Of a DNA stretch of 39,321 nt, positions 1-10,409 are shown one piece after another. Made by a program: the position numbers and the translations under genes. The stretch comes from Pseudomonadota bacterium (lineage in GTDB: Bacteria; Pseudomonadota; Gammaproteobacteria; Burkholderiales; Rhodocyclaceae). Below the pieces are notes generated by a model. That model was given only the letters and a program-made list of their open reading frames with translations. It did not search any database and was not told where the DNA came from. Where the stretch lies: NCBI GenBank assembly GCA_018261905.1, contig JAGTRU010000036.1, forward strand, positions 1-39,321. The letters run 5' to 3'. The first letter of the stretch is position 1; each line of letters begins with the position of its first letter.

Positions 1-1
1 C

Positions 2-1522
<1,521 letters not shown>

Positions 1523-1550
1523 TTCCCGGCCGGCTGAAACGCCAAGCAGA

Positions 1551-1577
1551 AGCCCCGCCGCGTGCGGGGCTTTTTTT
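1551..1577 (+). terminator. Rho-independent terminator of groEL
   Basis: An 8-bp GC-rich stem (AGCCCCGC / GCGGGGCT) with a 5-nt loop is followed directly by seven T residues, 28 nt after the groEL stop codon. Confidence 0.93.
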
Positions 1578-1606
1578 GTCTGACGCTGGAAATTCCAAGT
1601 GAATAA

Positions 1607-1646
1607 CCAGTGTAATCGATTAACTATTTCAGAATCGATTTACTGG
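1607..1646. promoter_or_regulatory. Imperfect inverted repeat upstream of yjcH-actP
   Basis: The arms CCAGTGTAATCGATT (1607-1621) and AATCGATTTACTGG (1633-1646) are inverted copies with one extra base in the left arm, separated by 11 nt. The repeat lies 85 nt upstream of the yjcH start, in an AT-rich gap that is otherwise empty. Size and position suit an operator for a dimeric regulator of the acetate-permease operon. I do not recognise the regulator. No convincing sigma70 or sigma54 promoter could be fixed next to it. Confidence 0.5.
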
Positions 1647-1730
1647 CTGTAAGTTGTCTGTAAGACGCCTCGCCTAAATTACGCTCCGCAGCAATGCCTC
1701 TATAAACAATATAGTCTGAGGAGCAAATCA

Positions 1731-2048
1731 ATGTCACAGCACACCGACAGCTATGCGCAAATTCGGGATAACCCGAAATTCAAGTCGCTGATAGCTAAAC
1801 GCAACAGCTACGCTTTCATGATGACGGCGCTCATGATGATCGTGTACTACGGCTACATCCTGTTGATCGCCTTCAACAAGGAGTGGCTTGCCACCAAGAT
1901 CGGCGAAGGTTATGTCACCTCCATCGGTATCCCGATGGGCCTGGGCGTCATCGTCTTCACCATTGTTCTCACCAACATCTACGTGCGTCGCGCCAATACG
2001 GAATTCGACGACGAAGCTGCCCAAGTTCTGAAGGAGGCCGGTCAGTGA
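1731..2048 (+). CDS. yjcH: DUF485 inner-membrane protein, partner of ActP (YjcH)
   Basis: Small DUF485 membrane protein (105 aa) that almost always precedes the acetate/glycolate symporter gene actP. Two hydrophobic segments are visible, at about residues 27-47 and 62-83, and a charged C-terminal tail follows. The start is supported by a GAGGAG Shine-Dalgarno about 8 nt upstream. The stop overlaps the GTG start of actP by 4 nt (GTGA), so the two genes are translationally coupled. The exact role is unknown; association with acetate uptake is known from the conserved gene pair. Confidence 0.93.
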   Translation: MSQHTDSYAQIRDNPKFKSLIAKRNSYAFMMTALMMIVYYGYILLIAFNKEWLATKIGEGYVTSIGIPMGLGVIVFTIVLTNIYVRRANTEFDDEAAQVLKEAGQ

Positions 2049-3730
2049 ACGCCAACTACAAACACATTCTGGGCGGTCTGGCCGCCCTGCTGGCTGCTGG
2101 TGCAGCCTGTGCCGCCGGTGCCGACCTGGGTCAGACCCAGCAACAGGCAACCAACTGGACGGCCATCGCCATGTTCGGCGCCTTCGTCCTCTTTACGCTC
2201 TTCATCACCAAGTGGGCGGCCGGCAAGACCAAGACGGCGGCCGACTTCTACACGGCCGGCGGCGGTATCACCGGCTTCCAGAACGGCCTGGCGATTGCCG
2301 GCGACTACATGTCCGCCGCATCCTTCCTCGGTATTTCCGGCCTGGTCTTCGCCAACGGCTTCGACGGCCTGATCTTCTCGATCGGCTGGCTGGTCGGCTG
2401 GCCGGTCATCACTTTCCTGATGGCCGAGCGCCTGCGCAACCTGGGCAAGTTTACCTTCGCTGACGTGGCCGCCTACCGTTTCTCGCAGACCCCGGTCCGT
2501 TCCTTTGCCGCGACCGGCTCCCTGGTCGTCGTCGCCTTCTACATGATTGCCCAGATGGTCGGTGCCGGTCAGCTGATCAAGGTGCTGTTCGGTCTGGAAT
2601 ACCATTACGCCGTGATCATGGTCGGCATCATCATGATGATGTACGTGCTGTTCGGCGGCATGACCGCCACCACCTGGGTGCAGATCATCAAGGCTTGCAT
2701 GCTGCTGGTCGGCGCCACCTTCATGGCCGTCTCCGTGCTGCTGCAGTTCGGCTTCAGCCCGGAAGCGCTGTTCGCCAAGGCGGTTGAAGTCCATACCAAG
2801 CACGATGCCATCATGTCGCCGGGTGCGCTGATCAAGGATCCGATCTCCGCCATCTCGGTCGGTATGGCCCTGATGTTCGGTACGGCTGGCCTGCCGCACA
2901 TCCTGATGCGCTTCTTCACCGTGCCGTCCGCCAAGGAAGCCCGCAAGTCGGTTGGCTGGGCAACCACCTGGATCGGCTACTTCTACATCCTGACCTTCAT
3001 CATCGGTTTCGGCGCCATCGTCAATCTGGTGCAGAACCCGACCGACTACTACGTCGGTGGTGAAATCGCCAAGGGCCTGAAGGGCGGCGGCAACATGGCT
3101 GCTGTGCATCTCTCCAAGGCGGTCGGCGGCGACATCTTCCTCGGCTTCATCTCGGCCGTGGCCTTCGCCACCATCCTGGCTGTGGTTGCCGGTCTGACCC
3201 TGTCCGGTGCTTCCGCTGTGTCGCACGACTTGTACGCCACGGTGTTCAAGCACGGCAAGGCCACTTCCGAAGACGAACTGCGCGTTTCGAAGATCACCAC
3301 CGTCTGCCTCGGCATCCTGGCTGTGGTTCTCGGCATCCTGTTCGAAAAGGAAAACGTCGCTTACATGGTCATGCTGGCTTTCGCCATCGCCTGTTCCGCC
3401 AACTTCCCGGTGCTCTTCATGTCCGTCCTGTGGAAGAACAGCACGACGCGTGGCGTCACCGTCGGTGGTTTTGTCGGCCTCTTCGCCGCCGTGACCCTGA
3501 CCGTGCTCTCCGCCAACGTCTGGGAAGCCGTGCTGCACAACCCGAAGGGTTCGGCGCCGTTCCCCTACTCGTCGCCGGCCATCTTCTCGATGACCCTGGC
3601 TTTCTTCACGATCTGGCTGGTGTCTGTCCTCGACAACTCCGAGCAGGCCAAGAAGGAACGTGCGCTGTTCCCGGATCAGCTGATCCGTTCGGAAACCGGC
3701 CTGGGCGCTTCGACGTCATCCGCCCACTAA
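2045..3730 (+). CDS. actP: Cation/acetate symporter ActP
   Basis: Sodium:solute symporter family protein that imports acetate and related short carboxylates across the inner membrane. GTG start at 2045, giving 561 aa, with an AAGGAGG Shine-Dalgarno 7 nt upstream inside yjcH. An ATG at 1883 lies in the same frame but inside yjcH and would give a meaningless extension. A hydrophobic N-terminus ([20 protein letters not shown]), possibly a signal-like segment as in E. coli ActP, precedes the transporter core. The core has family signatures such as [21 protein letters not shown] and [16 protein letters not shown]. Length fits the family (E. coli ActP 549 aa). A strong terminator follows. Confidence 0.96.
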   Translation: MNANYKHILGGLAALLAAGAACAAGADLGQTQQQATNWTAIAMFGAFVLFTLFITKWAAGKTKTAADFYTAGGGITGFQNGLAIAGDYMSAASFLGISGLVFANGFDGLIFSIGWLVGWPVITFLMAERLRNLGKFTFADVAAYRFSQTPVRSFAATGSLVVVAFYMIAQMVGAGQLIKVLFGLEYHYAVIMVGIIMMMYVLFGGMTATTWVQIIKACMLLVGATFMAVSVLLQFGFSPEALFAKAVEVHTKHDAIMSPGALIKDPISAISVGMALMFGTAGLPHILMRFFTVPSAKEARKSVGWATTWIGYFYILTFIIGFGAIVNLVQNPTDYYVGGEIAKGLKGGGNMAAVHLSKAVGGDIFLGFISAVAFATILAVVAGLTLSGASAVSHDLYATVFKHGKATSEDELRVSKITTVCLGILAVVLGILFEKENVAYMVMLAFAIACSANFPVLFMSVLWKNSTTRGVTVGGFVGLFAAVTLTVLSANVWEAVLHNPKGSAPFPYSSPAIFSMTLAFFTIWLVSVLDNSEQAKKERALFPDQLIRSETGLGASTSSAH

Positions 3731-3750
3731 ACCAGACTTCTGGTTGCAAA

Positions 3751-3778
3751 AGCCCGGGCTGCGGCCCGGGCTTTTTTT
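3751..3778 (+). terminator. Rho-independent terminator of yjcH-actP
   Basis: A 9-bp perfect stem (AGCCCGGGC / GCCCGGGCT) with a 4-nt loop runs into seven T residues, 20 nt after the actP stop. Confidence 0.94.
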
Positions 3779-3899
3779 CGCCCAAATTTTGCCGACCACC
3801 CACAATGATCGCGATAATCGTGAACGTGCTTGTGCACTGCGGAAATTGCAGTGCGGTTTATTTGTTAGACTTAGCGGGCTTTAGGGGAAAAAAACGGTA

Positions 3900-3975
3900 G
3901 GGGGTTACCCAGTGCAGGATCGGGTCACCCCCTGAGCTGCGGCGGAACCGCAGACTCCGAAGACCATAAAAGGAG
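3900..3975 (+). promoter_or_regulatory. Candidate structured RNA leader with three hairpins ahead of the response regulator gene
   Basis: Within the 261-nt gap between the actP terminator and the response regulator, three hairpins follow one another. The first (3900-3932) has GGGGG and ACCC paired with GGGT and CCCCC around an 11-nt loop. The second (3937-3953) is CTGCGG / CCGCAG with a 5-nt loop. The third (3955-3975) is CTCC / GGAG. The last arm contains an AGGAG sequence with no start codon at normal spacing. It does not match any riboswitch class I can recall. Whether it is transcribed is unknown. Confidence 0.4.
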
Positions 3976-4003
3976 AACAGCCCGCGCAGAATAATGCGGC
4001 AGG

Positions 4004-4019
4004 CTTACAAAAATCTTAC
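4004..4019 (+). promoter_or_regulatory. Tandem CTTAC direct repeat, possible OmpR/PhoB-type operator
   Basis: CTTAC occurs at 4004-4008 and 4015-4019, an 11-bp period, 21 nt before the response regulator start. Direct repeats with one helical-turn spacing are the usual binding site of OmpR/PhoB-class regulators, so this could be an autoregulatory site. It overlaps the expected ribosome-binding zone, and no strong Shine-Dalgarno is visible for the gene. Confidence 0.4.
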
Positions 4020-4039
4020 GCCAGCTTGAGTAACCGAAA

Positions 4040-4711
4040 ATGCGCATTCTTATCGCTGAAGACGACACCATCATTGCCGACGGGCTATCACGTTCGCTAC
4101 GTCAGGGCGGCTATGCCGTCGATTGGGCAGCGAACGGGGCGGAAGCCGATACGGCGCTGCTCACGGTGAGCTACGACTTGTTGATCCTCGATCTTGGCCT
4201 GCCCAAACTGTCCGGGCTGGAGGTGTTGAAACGCCTGCGCGGCCGCAATTCCCAGGTGCCGGTGCTAATCCTGACGGCGCTCGACGGGACTGGTGATCGC
4301 GTCAAGGGGCTCGACCTGGGGGCAGACGATTACATGGTCAAGCCTTTCGAACTGGCCGAACTGGAGGCCCGCGTCCGGGCGTTGACCCGGCGCTCGGCCG
4401 GGACGACGCCGACCATCCAGTGCGGTTTGCTGAGCTACGATCAGGTCGGGCGCGTGGCCCAGATCCAGGGCCACGCGCTTGAGCTCTCGGCGCGTGAAAT
4501 CGGCCTCCTTGAAGTGCTGCTCAACCGGATGGGGCGCCTGGTCAGCAAGGACCAACTGGTCGATCACCTGTGCGGCTGGGGGGAAGAGGTCAGCCACAAC
4601 GCGATCGAGGTTTACGTGCATCGCCTGCGCAAGAAGCTGGAGCCGGGCGGCGTCAAGATTGCCACGGTGCGCGGCCTGGGCTACTGCCTTGAACGGCCGC
4701 AGGGCGAATAG
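4040..4711 (+). CDS. OmpR/PhoB-class response regulator (TctD/QseB-like)
   Basis: DNA-binding response regulator, 223 aa. The receiver domain occupies residues 1-115 with acidic pocket E7-D8-D9, phospho-acceptor D51 (LILDLGLP), T79 and K101 (YMVKPFE). A winged-helix trans_reg_C domain spans about 125-220 (LSAREIGLLEVLL, VYVHRLRKKLEP, TVRGLGYCLE). It is phosphorylated by the sensor kinase that starts at the next base after its stop codon. The TctD/QseB subgroup call follows from the partner kinase's N-terminal domain. Its position after actP allows a role in carboxylate uptake, but that is inference. Confidence 0.93.
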   Translation: MRILIAEDDTIIADGLSRSLRQGGYAVDWAANGAEADTALLTVSYDLLILDLGLPKLSGLEVLKRLRGRNSQVPVLILTALDGTGDRVKGLDLGADDYMVKPFELAELEARVRALTRRSAGTTPTIQCGLLSYDQVGRVAQIQGHALELSAREIGLLEVLLNRMGRLVSKDQLVDHLCGWGEEVSHNAIEVYVHRLRKKLEPGGVKIATVRGLGYCLERPQGE

Positions 4712-6199
4712 TTGAGCACGCCGTCATCGGCCGAGACCGAGCGCTCGCTATTCGGCGAGATTCTCGATTGGATGCTGGCGCCCCTGCTCTTCGTCTGGCC
4801 GCTCAGCATCGCCTTCACCCATTACTTCGCCAACAATGTTGCCAACTATCCTTACGATCAGGCGCTACGCGAGCATGTGGCGGCCATCGCGCGCCAGGTC
4901 AAGTTGGTCGGCGGCAAGCCGGTTCTTACCCTGCCGGCCTCGGCGCGCGCCTTGTTGCGGGCCGACGAGACCGACAGCGTCTATTTCCATGTGGTCACCC
5001 AGGAAGGCAAATTGCTGGCTGGTGACAAGGATTTGCCGATGCCGGTGGCCAGCCGTCAGGAGGACTCGGCGCTCTCCGGCGACATCTACCTGCGCGATGC
5101 CGACTACAACGGCCAGGATTTGCGCATGGCCTACACCTATCTGGCCGACGCCCAGTTGCCGCGTGAAAAGTGGATCGTTGTCGAGGTCGCCGAAACCACC
5201 GAAAAACGTACACAACTGGCCAACAAGATCGTCGCCAGCGTCATCTTGCCGCAGTTCATCATCATTCCGCTTGCCGTGATGCTCGTCTGGTTCGGCCTGT
5301 CGCGCGGTCTGCGCCCGCTCACCCGCTTGCGCCAGACCATCGAAACCCGCGAACCGGCCGACCTCTCGCCGATTGCCACGCGGCGCGTGCCGGAAGAGCT
5401 GGAGCCGCTGGTCGAAGCCTTCAATGCCATGCTCGAGCGGATGAAGAAAAACGTCGAGGCGCAGCAACGCTTCGTCGCCGATGCCGCCCATCAGATGCGA
5501 ACGCCGCTGACCGGTCTGAAAACCCAGGCCCAGTTGGCCATCCGCGAAACCGATCCGGAAGCCCTGCGCCATGCCCTGCGGCAAATCGCCACCGGCGTCG
5601 ATCGGGCCGGGCGTCTGGTCAATCAGTTGCTGACCCTGGCCCGCACCGAAGGGGGCGAATTGGCGCCGCAACAGCACGAACCGCTCGATCTTGCCCTGTT
5701 GATCCGCGACGTCGTTGCCGACTGGGTGGTGCCCGCCATCGAAAAAGGCATCGATCTCGGCTATGAGTCGGACGGCCCGGCGATGATCAGCGGCAATCCC
5801 TTCCTGCTCTGCGAGCTGGCCAAGAACCTGATCGACAATGCCCTGCGCTACACGCCGGCGGGGGGGCACGTGACGTGCCGTATCCTGAATACCGGCGTCA
5901 CGGTGATGCTCGAGGTCGAAGATGATGGCATCGGGATCAGCGAAGAGCATGCCGAGCTGGTTTTCGAGCGCTTCTTCCGGGTAAACGATGCCGGCCCTGA
6001 AGGCAGCGGCCTCGGTTTGGCCATCGTCCAGGAAATTGCCATGCAGCACGGTTCGCACGCCACCCTGCGACCCAATCCGCACGGGCGGGGCGCCGTCGCC
6101 AGGGTCGTTTTTGTCGCGTGGCAGCCACCGCCCCCACCGCCGCCGGAACCGGATGATTTTTCGGAACTTTATCGCCAGTCGCCGCCGATCGGCGCATAG
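4712..6199 (+). CDS. Sensor histidine kinase, TctE-like (2CSK_N sensor)
   Basis: Membrane sensor kinase of 495 aa. It starts with TTG at 4712, immediately after the regulator stop. A first transmembrane helix lies at about residues 20-38, then a periplasmic 2CSK_N-type domain to about 170, a second helix at about 172-195 and a HAMP segment to about 248. The H box FVADAAHQMRTPLTGLK carries phospho-acceptor H260; N box LAKNLIDNALRYTP, G1 DDGIGIS and G2 GSGLGLAIVQEIA follow. TctE relatives sense tricarboxylates; the ligand here cannot be read from sequence. The tail is unusual: seven consecutive prolines followed by an acidic end. Confidence 0.92.
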   Translation: MSTPSSAETERSLFGEILDWMLAPLLFVWPLSIAFTHYFANNVANYPYDQALREHVAAIARQVKLVGGKPVLTLPASARALLRADETDSVYFHVVTQEGKLLAGDKDLPMPVASRQEDSALSGDIYLRDADYNGQDLRMAYTYLADAQLPREKWIVVEVAETTEKRTQLANKIVASVILPQFIIIPLAVMLVWFGLSRGLRPLTRLRQTIETREPADLSPIATRRVPEELEPLVEAFNAMLERMKKNVEAQQRFVADAAHQMRTPLTGLKTQAQLAIRETDPEALRHALRQIATGVDRAGRLVNQLLTLARTEGGELAPQQHEPLDLALLIRDVVADWVVPAIEKGIDLGYESDGPAMISGNPFLLCELAKNLIDNALRYTPAGGHVTCRILNTGVTVMLEVEDDGIGISEEHAELVFERFFRVNDAGPEGSGLGLAIVQEIAMQHGSHATLRPNPHGRGAVARVVFVAWQPPPPPPPEPDDFSELYRQSPPIGA

Positions 6200-6248
6200 C
6201 CCGTTCAGACTAAATTGTCGGCGAACTCAGAGAAATTGCCCTGAAGTA

Positions 6249-6277
6249 TTGCCAGGTGATGCCGACATCGCTATAAT
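6249..6277 (+). promoter_or_regulatory. Sigma70 promoter of tRNA-Phe
   Basis: TTGCCA (6249-6254) and a perfect TATAAT (6272-6277) are separated by 17 nt, with the tRNA 5' end 15 nt downstream of the -10 box. Confidence 0.8.
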
Positions 6278-6291
6278 TCGGCCTCCTTGTT

Positions 6292-6367
6292 GGCCAATTA
6301 GCTCAGTTGGTAGAGCAGCGGATTGAAAATCCGCGTGTCCGTGGTTCGATTCCGCGATTGGCCACCA
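6292..6367 (+). tRNA. tRNA-Phe (GAA), CCA encoded
   Basis: A 76-nt cloverleaf. Acceptor GGCCAAT pairs with ATTGGCC; the D arm contains GCTCAGTTGGTAGAGC; the anticodon stem-loop CGGATTGAAAATCCG carries GAA at 6325-6327; the T arm is CGTGG-TTCGATT-CCGCG. Discriminator A and an encoded CCA end the gene. Confidence 0.97.
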
Positions 6368-6379
6368 CCGAATTCAAGC

Positions 6380-6410
6380 ACAAAGCCTCGGCCTAGCGCC
6401 GGGGCTTTGT
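6380..6410 (+). terminator. Hairpin terminator after tRNA-Phe
   Basis: A 13-bp stem with one G-T pair (6380-6392 with 6398-6410) and a 5-nt loop lies 12 nt past the tRNA. The T tract is poor (the stem ends in TTTGT), so termination may be partial. Confidence 0.6.
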
Positions 6411-6492
6411 ACTTAATGCGGTTCGCCTCAGCGGCTTTCGATCAAGTCTGATCGATTTGCTGAAAAGGCCGGGCAGCAAGTGTTTTATCGGA

Positions 6493-6568
6493 CGCGGGGT
6501 GGAGCAGTTGGCAGCTCGTCGGGCTCATAACCCGAAGGTCGCAGGTTCAAGTCCTGCCCCCGCAACCA
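6493..6568 (+). tRNA. Initiator tRNA-Met (CAT)
   Basis: A 76-nt cloverleaf with CAT at 6526-6528. Two initiator hallmarks are visible: the first acceptor pair is a C1-A72 mismatch (CGCGGGG against CCCCGCA), and the anticodon stem has three consecutive G-C pairs (GGG / CCC). The T arm is GCAGG-TTCAAGT-CCTGC and CCA is encoded. No strong promoter of its own is seen; a weak TTGCTG box lies at 6457. Confidence 0.97.
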
Positions 6569-6580
6569 AAGAATTCATCG

Positions 6581-6614
6581 AAGGATCAACTGCTTAACAG
6601 CGTTGGTCCTTTTT
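6581..6614 (+). terminator. Rho-independent terminator after tRNA-fMet
   Basis: AAGGATCAAC (6581-6590) pairs with GTTGGTCCTT (6602-6611), followed by a run of T residues. Confidence 0.85.
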
Positions 6615-6681
6615 GTTTTGGGGGGAGCGAAATTCACCGCTGTCCAAAATGAGACCATTTTGTGGCCATCATTTTTCATCC

Positions 6682-6717
6682 TGTGAAAAAGGCACTCAGG
6701 GGCGATGTGTTCGCCCC
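6682..6717 (-). terminator. Putative terminator of the chemoreceptor gene
   Basis: On the minus strand GGGGCG pairs with CGCCCC around a 7-nt loop (6699-6717), just past the chemoreceptor stop. A short T run (minus-strand CTTTTTC) lies 9-15 nt further on, which is farther than ideal. The rest of 6615-6724 shows nothing else. Confidence 0.45.
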
Positions 6718-6724
6718 CGATTGG

Positions 6725-7843
6725 CTAGTGATGACAGAGTAGCGAACTGTCCATCATGGCACTGTCGGACATCAACTGCAGGCTTTGAATGACGCGCAGG
6801 CTGGCGTTTTCCATGGCTTCGACGTGGCGGAGCATGCTCTCCATGTCGCCTTGCTGTTTGGCGTCGAGGGCGGCGATGCCAAATTTGTGCACGTCGATAT
6901 GGGGGGCTTCAATGTCGCGGTAGCCCGGCATTTTGCTGAAACATTCCCGGCCCTCGCCATCGTAATACCACTGCCCCAGGCGACAGCTCTGGTGCGAGGC
7001 GACCTGTCGGGGATCGACGTTTTCCAGCTCGAACAGGCCGATGTAGATGCGGAATTTGAAGACCAGGTGGTCCACCTTGGCCAGTTCGACAAAACTCTTC
7101 AGGGCGCTGCCGGCAATCACCTGTTCCATCTTGCGGGACAGGCCCATTAATTGTTGCATGCCGGCGGTGGCGGCATTGCCGCGCTCGCTGAAACCGTCCG
7201 CCGTCCGGGAAAGGACTTCCATCGCCGTCTTGGCTGAATTGGAATTTTGCCGGATGCTGCTGACCAGGCCATCGATGTCCTTGGTCGCCTTGGAGGTGCG
7301 TTCGGCCAGTTTCCTCACTTCATCGGCCACCACGGCGAAGCCGCGGCCTGCTTCGCCGGCCCGGGCGGCTTCGATTGCCGCGTTGAGGGCGAGCAGGTTG
7401 GTCTGGTCGGCAATTTCGTGGATGAGCTGGACAATGGCGCTGATTTCACTGGCTTCGCGGGCCAGGGCGTCGACTTCCCGCGCCGTGTTGGCTGAATCTT
7501 CGGCCAGTTGGTGCAGGTTGGCGGCGATTTCGGTGGTGGTTTCGCCGCTGCTGATCGAGACCTCGGCGGCTTCGACGGCCTGGGCTTTTTCTTCCTTGAG
7601 CAGGCTGGCCATCTGGCCGAGCGAGGTTTGCGAGCCGGAGAGTGTCTGGCTGAAGAGGGCCAGGTTACGCATGACTGCTTTCAAGGTTTCGCATTCGCTT
7701 ATCTTGGCCTGCGCCGCTTGCTCGCTGCTGGCCAGTTCATTCTTCAGGCGGGCGACTTCCTGGGCGAGGGATTGTTCTTGCTGTCTGGCGGCGCTCAACT
7801 CCTGCTCGGCGCTCTCTAAGCGGTTGCGGGTATTCCAAAACAT
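6725..7843 (-). CDS. Soluble methyl-accepting chemotaxis protein with C-terminal CZB zinc-binding domain
   Basis: Cytosolic chemoreceptor of 372 aa with no transmembrane helix or HAMP domain. An N-terminal coiled coil (about 5-60) leads into the MCP signalling domain, whose hairpin tip ([20 protein letters not shown], about 143-162) contacts CheA/CheW. The C-terminal CZB domain supplies the Zn ligands H259, C287 (SCRLGQWYY), H315 and H319 (APHIDVHKF). CZB receptors such as Helicobacter TlpD sense cellular zinc or oxidants through the reactive cysteine; that role is inferred here by family. The ATG start has a GGAG Shine-Dalgarno. No chemotaxis genes are adjacent. Confidence 0.92.
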   Translation of the reverse strand: MFWNTRNRLESAEQELSAARQQEQSLAQEVARLKNELASSEQAAQAKISECETLKAVMRNLALFSQTLSGSQTSLGQMASLLKEEKAQAVEAAEVSISSGETTTEIAANLHQLAEDSANTAREVDALAREASEISAIVQLIHEIADQTNLLALNAAIEAARAGEAGRGFAVVADEVRKLAERTSKATKDIDGLVSSIRQNSNSAKTAMEVLSRTADGFSERGNAATAGMQQLMGLSRKMEQVIAGSALKSFVELAKVDHLVFKFRIYIGLFELENVDPRQVASHQSCRLGQWYYDGEGRECFSKMPGYRDIEAPHIDVHKFGIAALDAKQQGDMESMLRHVEAMENASLRVIQSLQLMSDSAMMDSSLLCHH

Positions 7844-8060
7844 TTTATCTCCGAGCGGTTATGGCAATAGAATATTGCCTATTTTTAATGGTTTTACCAA
7901 TTCAGAATTATCGCATGGAAATTGACAACTCGCCGGTCGGCGGCCTGGCGTGGCGAGGAGGGGGAATAATGACCCCGTATTCATGCATTTCGTCTATAGT
8001 TTTGCCGCACCCTCGCGCTCCGATTTCTCGTTGCTTTTCATCCCGACCCGCGCCCGCCAT

Positions 8061-10409
8061 ATGCGTAAATATTTTCCGCTGCTGTTTCTCGTTATTACGG
8101 CCTGTGCGACGGTGGTTACGTTGCGCCTCGACGACCGTTTCGGCCTGCCCGACCCGGGACGTTTCGACCGCTGGCCGGTCCTCGCCAATGGTCCGGCGCC
8201 GGATTACTGGCGGCAGGTCCGGCCCATCCTCGATCAGCGTTGCGTGACCTGCCACGCCTGCTACGACTCGCCTTGCCAGTTGAACCTGAGCAGTTATGCC
8301 GGCCTGACCCGGGGCGCCAATCCGGAGACGGTTTATTCGGGGACCCGGCTGATTGCCGACCCGCCAACCCGGCTCGGGGTCGATGCCGGGACGACCGTGG
8401 CCTGGCGGCAGATGGGCTTCTTTCCGGTGCTCAATGAGCGCCGGTCGACGCCGGAAGCCAATCGGGTCGGCGGTGTGATGCATCGTCTGCTGGATATGAA
8501 ACGGGCTAACCCGGGGCCGGCGAGGGGCGTGCTGCCGGAGGCCGATTTCGATTTTTCGCTGAATCGCGCCCAGATGTGTGTCCGCGCCGAGGGGCTGGAC
8601 GACTATGCGCAGCGCCACCCACTGCGTGGTATGCCCTTTGGCTTGCCAGCGCTGTCGCCGGCCGAAGACCAGACCCTGAGCCGCTGGCTGGAGGCGGGGG
8701 CGCCCTACCAGCCGCCAGCTCCGCTGCCGGCCCGGCTGCTCGGCCAGGTCGCCGAGTGGGAGAGTTTCCTGAACGGCGACAGCCGGAAGGAACAATTGAT
8801 GGCGCGCTATATTTTCGAGCACTGGTATATCGGGCACTTCTATTTTTCCGAGATGCCCGGCCAATATTTCGAACTGGTGCGCAGCCGGACGCCGGCCGGC
8901 CAGCCGATCGATCTGATCGCCACCCGGCGGCCCTATGACAATCCCGCGGTCAGCCGCGTTTATTACCGTCTGCAGCGCATGGAGGCGACCTCAGTCGCCA
9001 AGAAGCACATGCCGCTGCAGCTCGATGCGGCGCGCTTGGGGCGATTGCGGACCTGGTTCCTGGCGGCCGATTACCCGGTCGATGCCTTGCCCGGCTATGC
9101 CCCGGAAGTGGCGGCCAATCCCTTCGTGACTTTCCAGGCCTTGCCGGTCGATGCGCGCTATCGCTTTATGCTCGACGAGGCGCAATTCACCTTGATGGGG
9201 TACATGAAAGGGCCGGTTTGTCGCGGCCAGGTGGCGCTCAATGTCATCAACGACCATTTCTGGGTGGTTTTCGTCGCTCCGGATAGTAAGGAAACCCAGT
9301 TGATGAATGCCCTGCTCGACGCGGCGACGCCGGCCCTGCGCCTGCCGGCCGAGCAGGAGAGCACGGCCGGGCCGCTCGCCTGGCGGCAGTATGCCAAGCT
9401 CGAGAACCAGTATCTGGAGGCGAAAAGTGCGATTCTGGCGAAGACGGCGAGGCAGGATTTCCTGCCCAGTGTCGCCAACCTGTGGAATGGTGACGGGCAC
9501 AATCCGAATGCCGCGCTTACCGTGTTCCGCCATTTCGACAGCGCTTCCGTCGTCCGCGGGCTGGTTGGCGAGCGGCCGCAGACCATCCTGCTGATGGGCT
9601 ATCCGCTGTTCGAACGGATGCACTATCTGCTGGTGGCCGGCTTCGACGTCTACGGCAATGTCGGTCACCAGGTCGCGACCCGTCTCTACATGGACTTCCT
9701 GCGCATGGAAGGGGAACTCAATTTCCTCACCCTGCTGCCGCTGAAAGACCGGCAGCCGGTGCTGGATCATTGGTATCGCGGCCGTAGCGAACCGCATATC
9801 CGGCAGTTCGCCGATGCCGCCGCCTTTTTCCCGAAAGAGAGCGGCATGCGCTACCGCACCCGGGACCACCTCGGCGAGTTGTACGCGGCCATCCGCCAGC
9901 GCCTCGCCGGCGTCCGCGAACCCTCGCTGGAATGGGCGGCTGCCGGCTGGGGGGCGGCCGATGTCGTGCAATTGCAACGTCTGCAGGCGATGCGCGGCGC
10001 GACCGCGGCGCGTCTCCCGGAAAACAGCCTGCTCGCTGTGCGGCAGCCGGACGGCGGTCTGCGTCTGCTGTCGCTGCTGCGCAACAGCGCCCACAGCAAT
10101 GTTGCCGAACTGTTCCGCGAGTCGGCCCGCCGCTTGCCGGAGGAAGATACGCTGCTGGTCCTCGATGGCGTCGTCGGGGCCTACCCGAATGCGTTCTACC
10201 TGCTCGATGCCGGCGACCTGCCGGCCTTTGTCGGGGCCGTCGCCGGGCTCACCGGCGAGGCCGATTTTGCCGGGCTGACCGAGCGTTTCGGCGTACGTCG
10301 CAGCGATCCGCGCTTCTGGCCGCTGAGCGATGCGATTCACGCCGAATGGCGGCGTAAGGCGCCACGCGAGGCGGCCATTCTCGACTACAGCCGCCTCGAG
10401 AACCGCTGA
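8061..10409 (+). CDS. cti: Fatty acid cis/trans isomerase, c-type heme motif, predicted periplasmic lipoprotein
   Basis: Isomerises cis to trans double bonds of membrane phospholipid acyl chains in response to solvent or heat stress, from the periplasmic side. I place the start at the ATG at 8061 (782 aa), because it gives a short basic N-terminus, a hydrophobic stretch and the lipobox-like ITAC with C15. The frame remains open upstream to 7950, but those in-frame starts add 37 residues before the signal peptide. The heme-binding motif C61-V-T-C64-H65, seen in Pseudomonas Cti, is present. Length fits the family. The gene abuts the terC stop tail to tail with no spacer and has no evident terminator. 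Confidence 0.9.
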   Translation: MRKYFPLLFLVITACATVVTLRLDDRFGLPDPGRFDRWPVLANGPAPDYWRQVRPILDQRCVTCHACYDSPCQLNLSSYAGLTRGANPETVYSGTRLIADPPTRLGVDAGTTVAWRQMGFFPVLNERRSTPEANRVGGVMHRLLDMKRANPGPARGVLPEADFDFSLNRAQMCVRAEGLDDYAQRHPLRGMPFGLPALSPAEDQTLSRWLEAGAPYQPPAPLPARLLGQVAEWESFLNGDSRKEQLMARYIFEHWYIGHFYFSEMPGQYFELVRSRTPAGQPIDLIATRRPYDNPAVSRVYYRLQRMEATSVAKKHMPLQLDAARLGRLRTWFLAADYPVDALPGYAPEVAANPFVTFQALPVDARYRFMLDEAQFTLMGYMKGPVCRGQVALNVINDHFWVVFVAPDSKETQLMNALLDAATPALRLPAEQESTAGPLAWRQYAKLENQYLEAKSAILAKTARQDFLPSVANLWNGDGHNPNAALTVFRHFDSASVVRGLVGERPQTILLMGYPLFERMHYLLVAGFDVYGNVGHQVATRLYMDFLRMEGELNFLTLLPLKDRQPVLDHWYRGRSEPHIRQFADAAAFFPKESGMRYRTRDHLGELYAAIRQRLAGVREPSLEWAAAGWGAADVVQLQRLQAMRGATAARLPENSLLAVRQPDGGLRLLSLLRNSAHSNVAELFRESARRLPEEDTLLVLDGVVGAYPNAFYLLDAGDLPAFVGAVAGLTGEADFAGLTERFGVRRSDPRFWPLSDAIHAEWRRKAPREAAILDYSRLENR

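Noticed and set aside
1883..2044. Start of ActP at the in-frame ATG at 1883
   Set aside because: It lies deep inside yjcH in another frame; the GTG at 2045 has a strong Shine-Dalgarno and matches the family N-terminus.
2042..3538. Long antisense open frame (498 codons) opposite actP
   Set aside because: It is a shadow of high-GC codon bias: rich in His, Gly, Asp and Gln with no domain pattern, and the sense strand is clearly ActP.
3994..4029. Short leader peptide ATG...TGA before the response regulator
   Set aside because: Only 11 codons, and the AGGAG is 18 nt away from its ATG, too far for translation; nothing else supports it.
4865..6082. Antisense open frame of 405 codons opposite the sensor kinase
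   Set aside because: The sense strand holds all kinase motifs; the antisense product has no recognisable family and no start signal.
7950..8060. Upstream extension of the cis/trans isomerase (starts at 7950 or 7983)
   Set aside because: Those residues precede the basic-hydrophobic-lipobox signal and have no Shine-Dalgarno at proper spacing for this frame; an AGGAGG there serves an ATG in another frame that leads nowhere.
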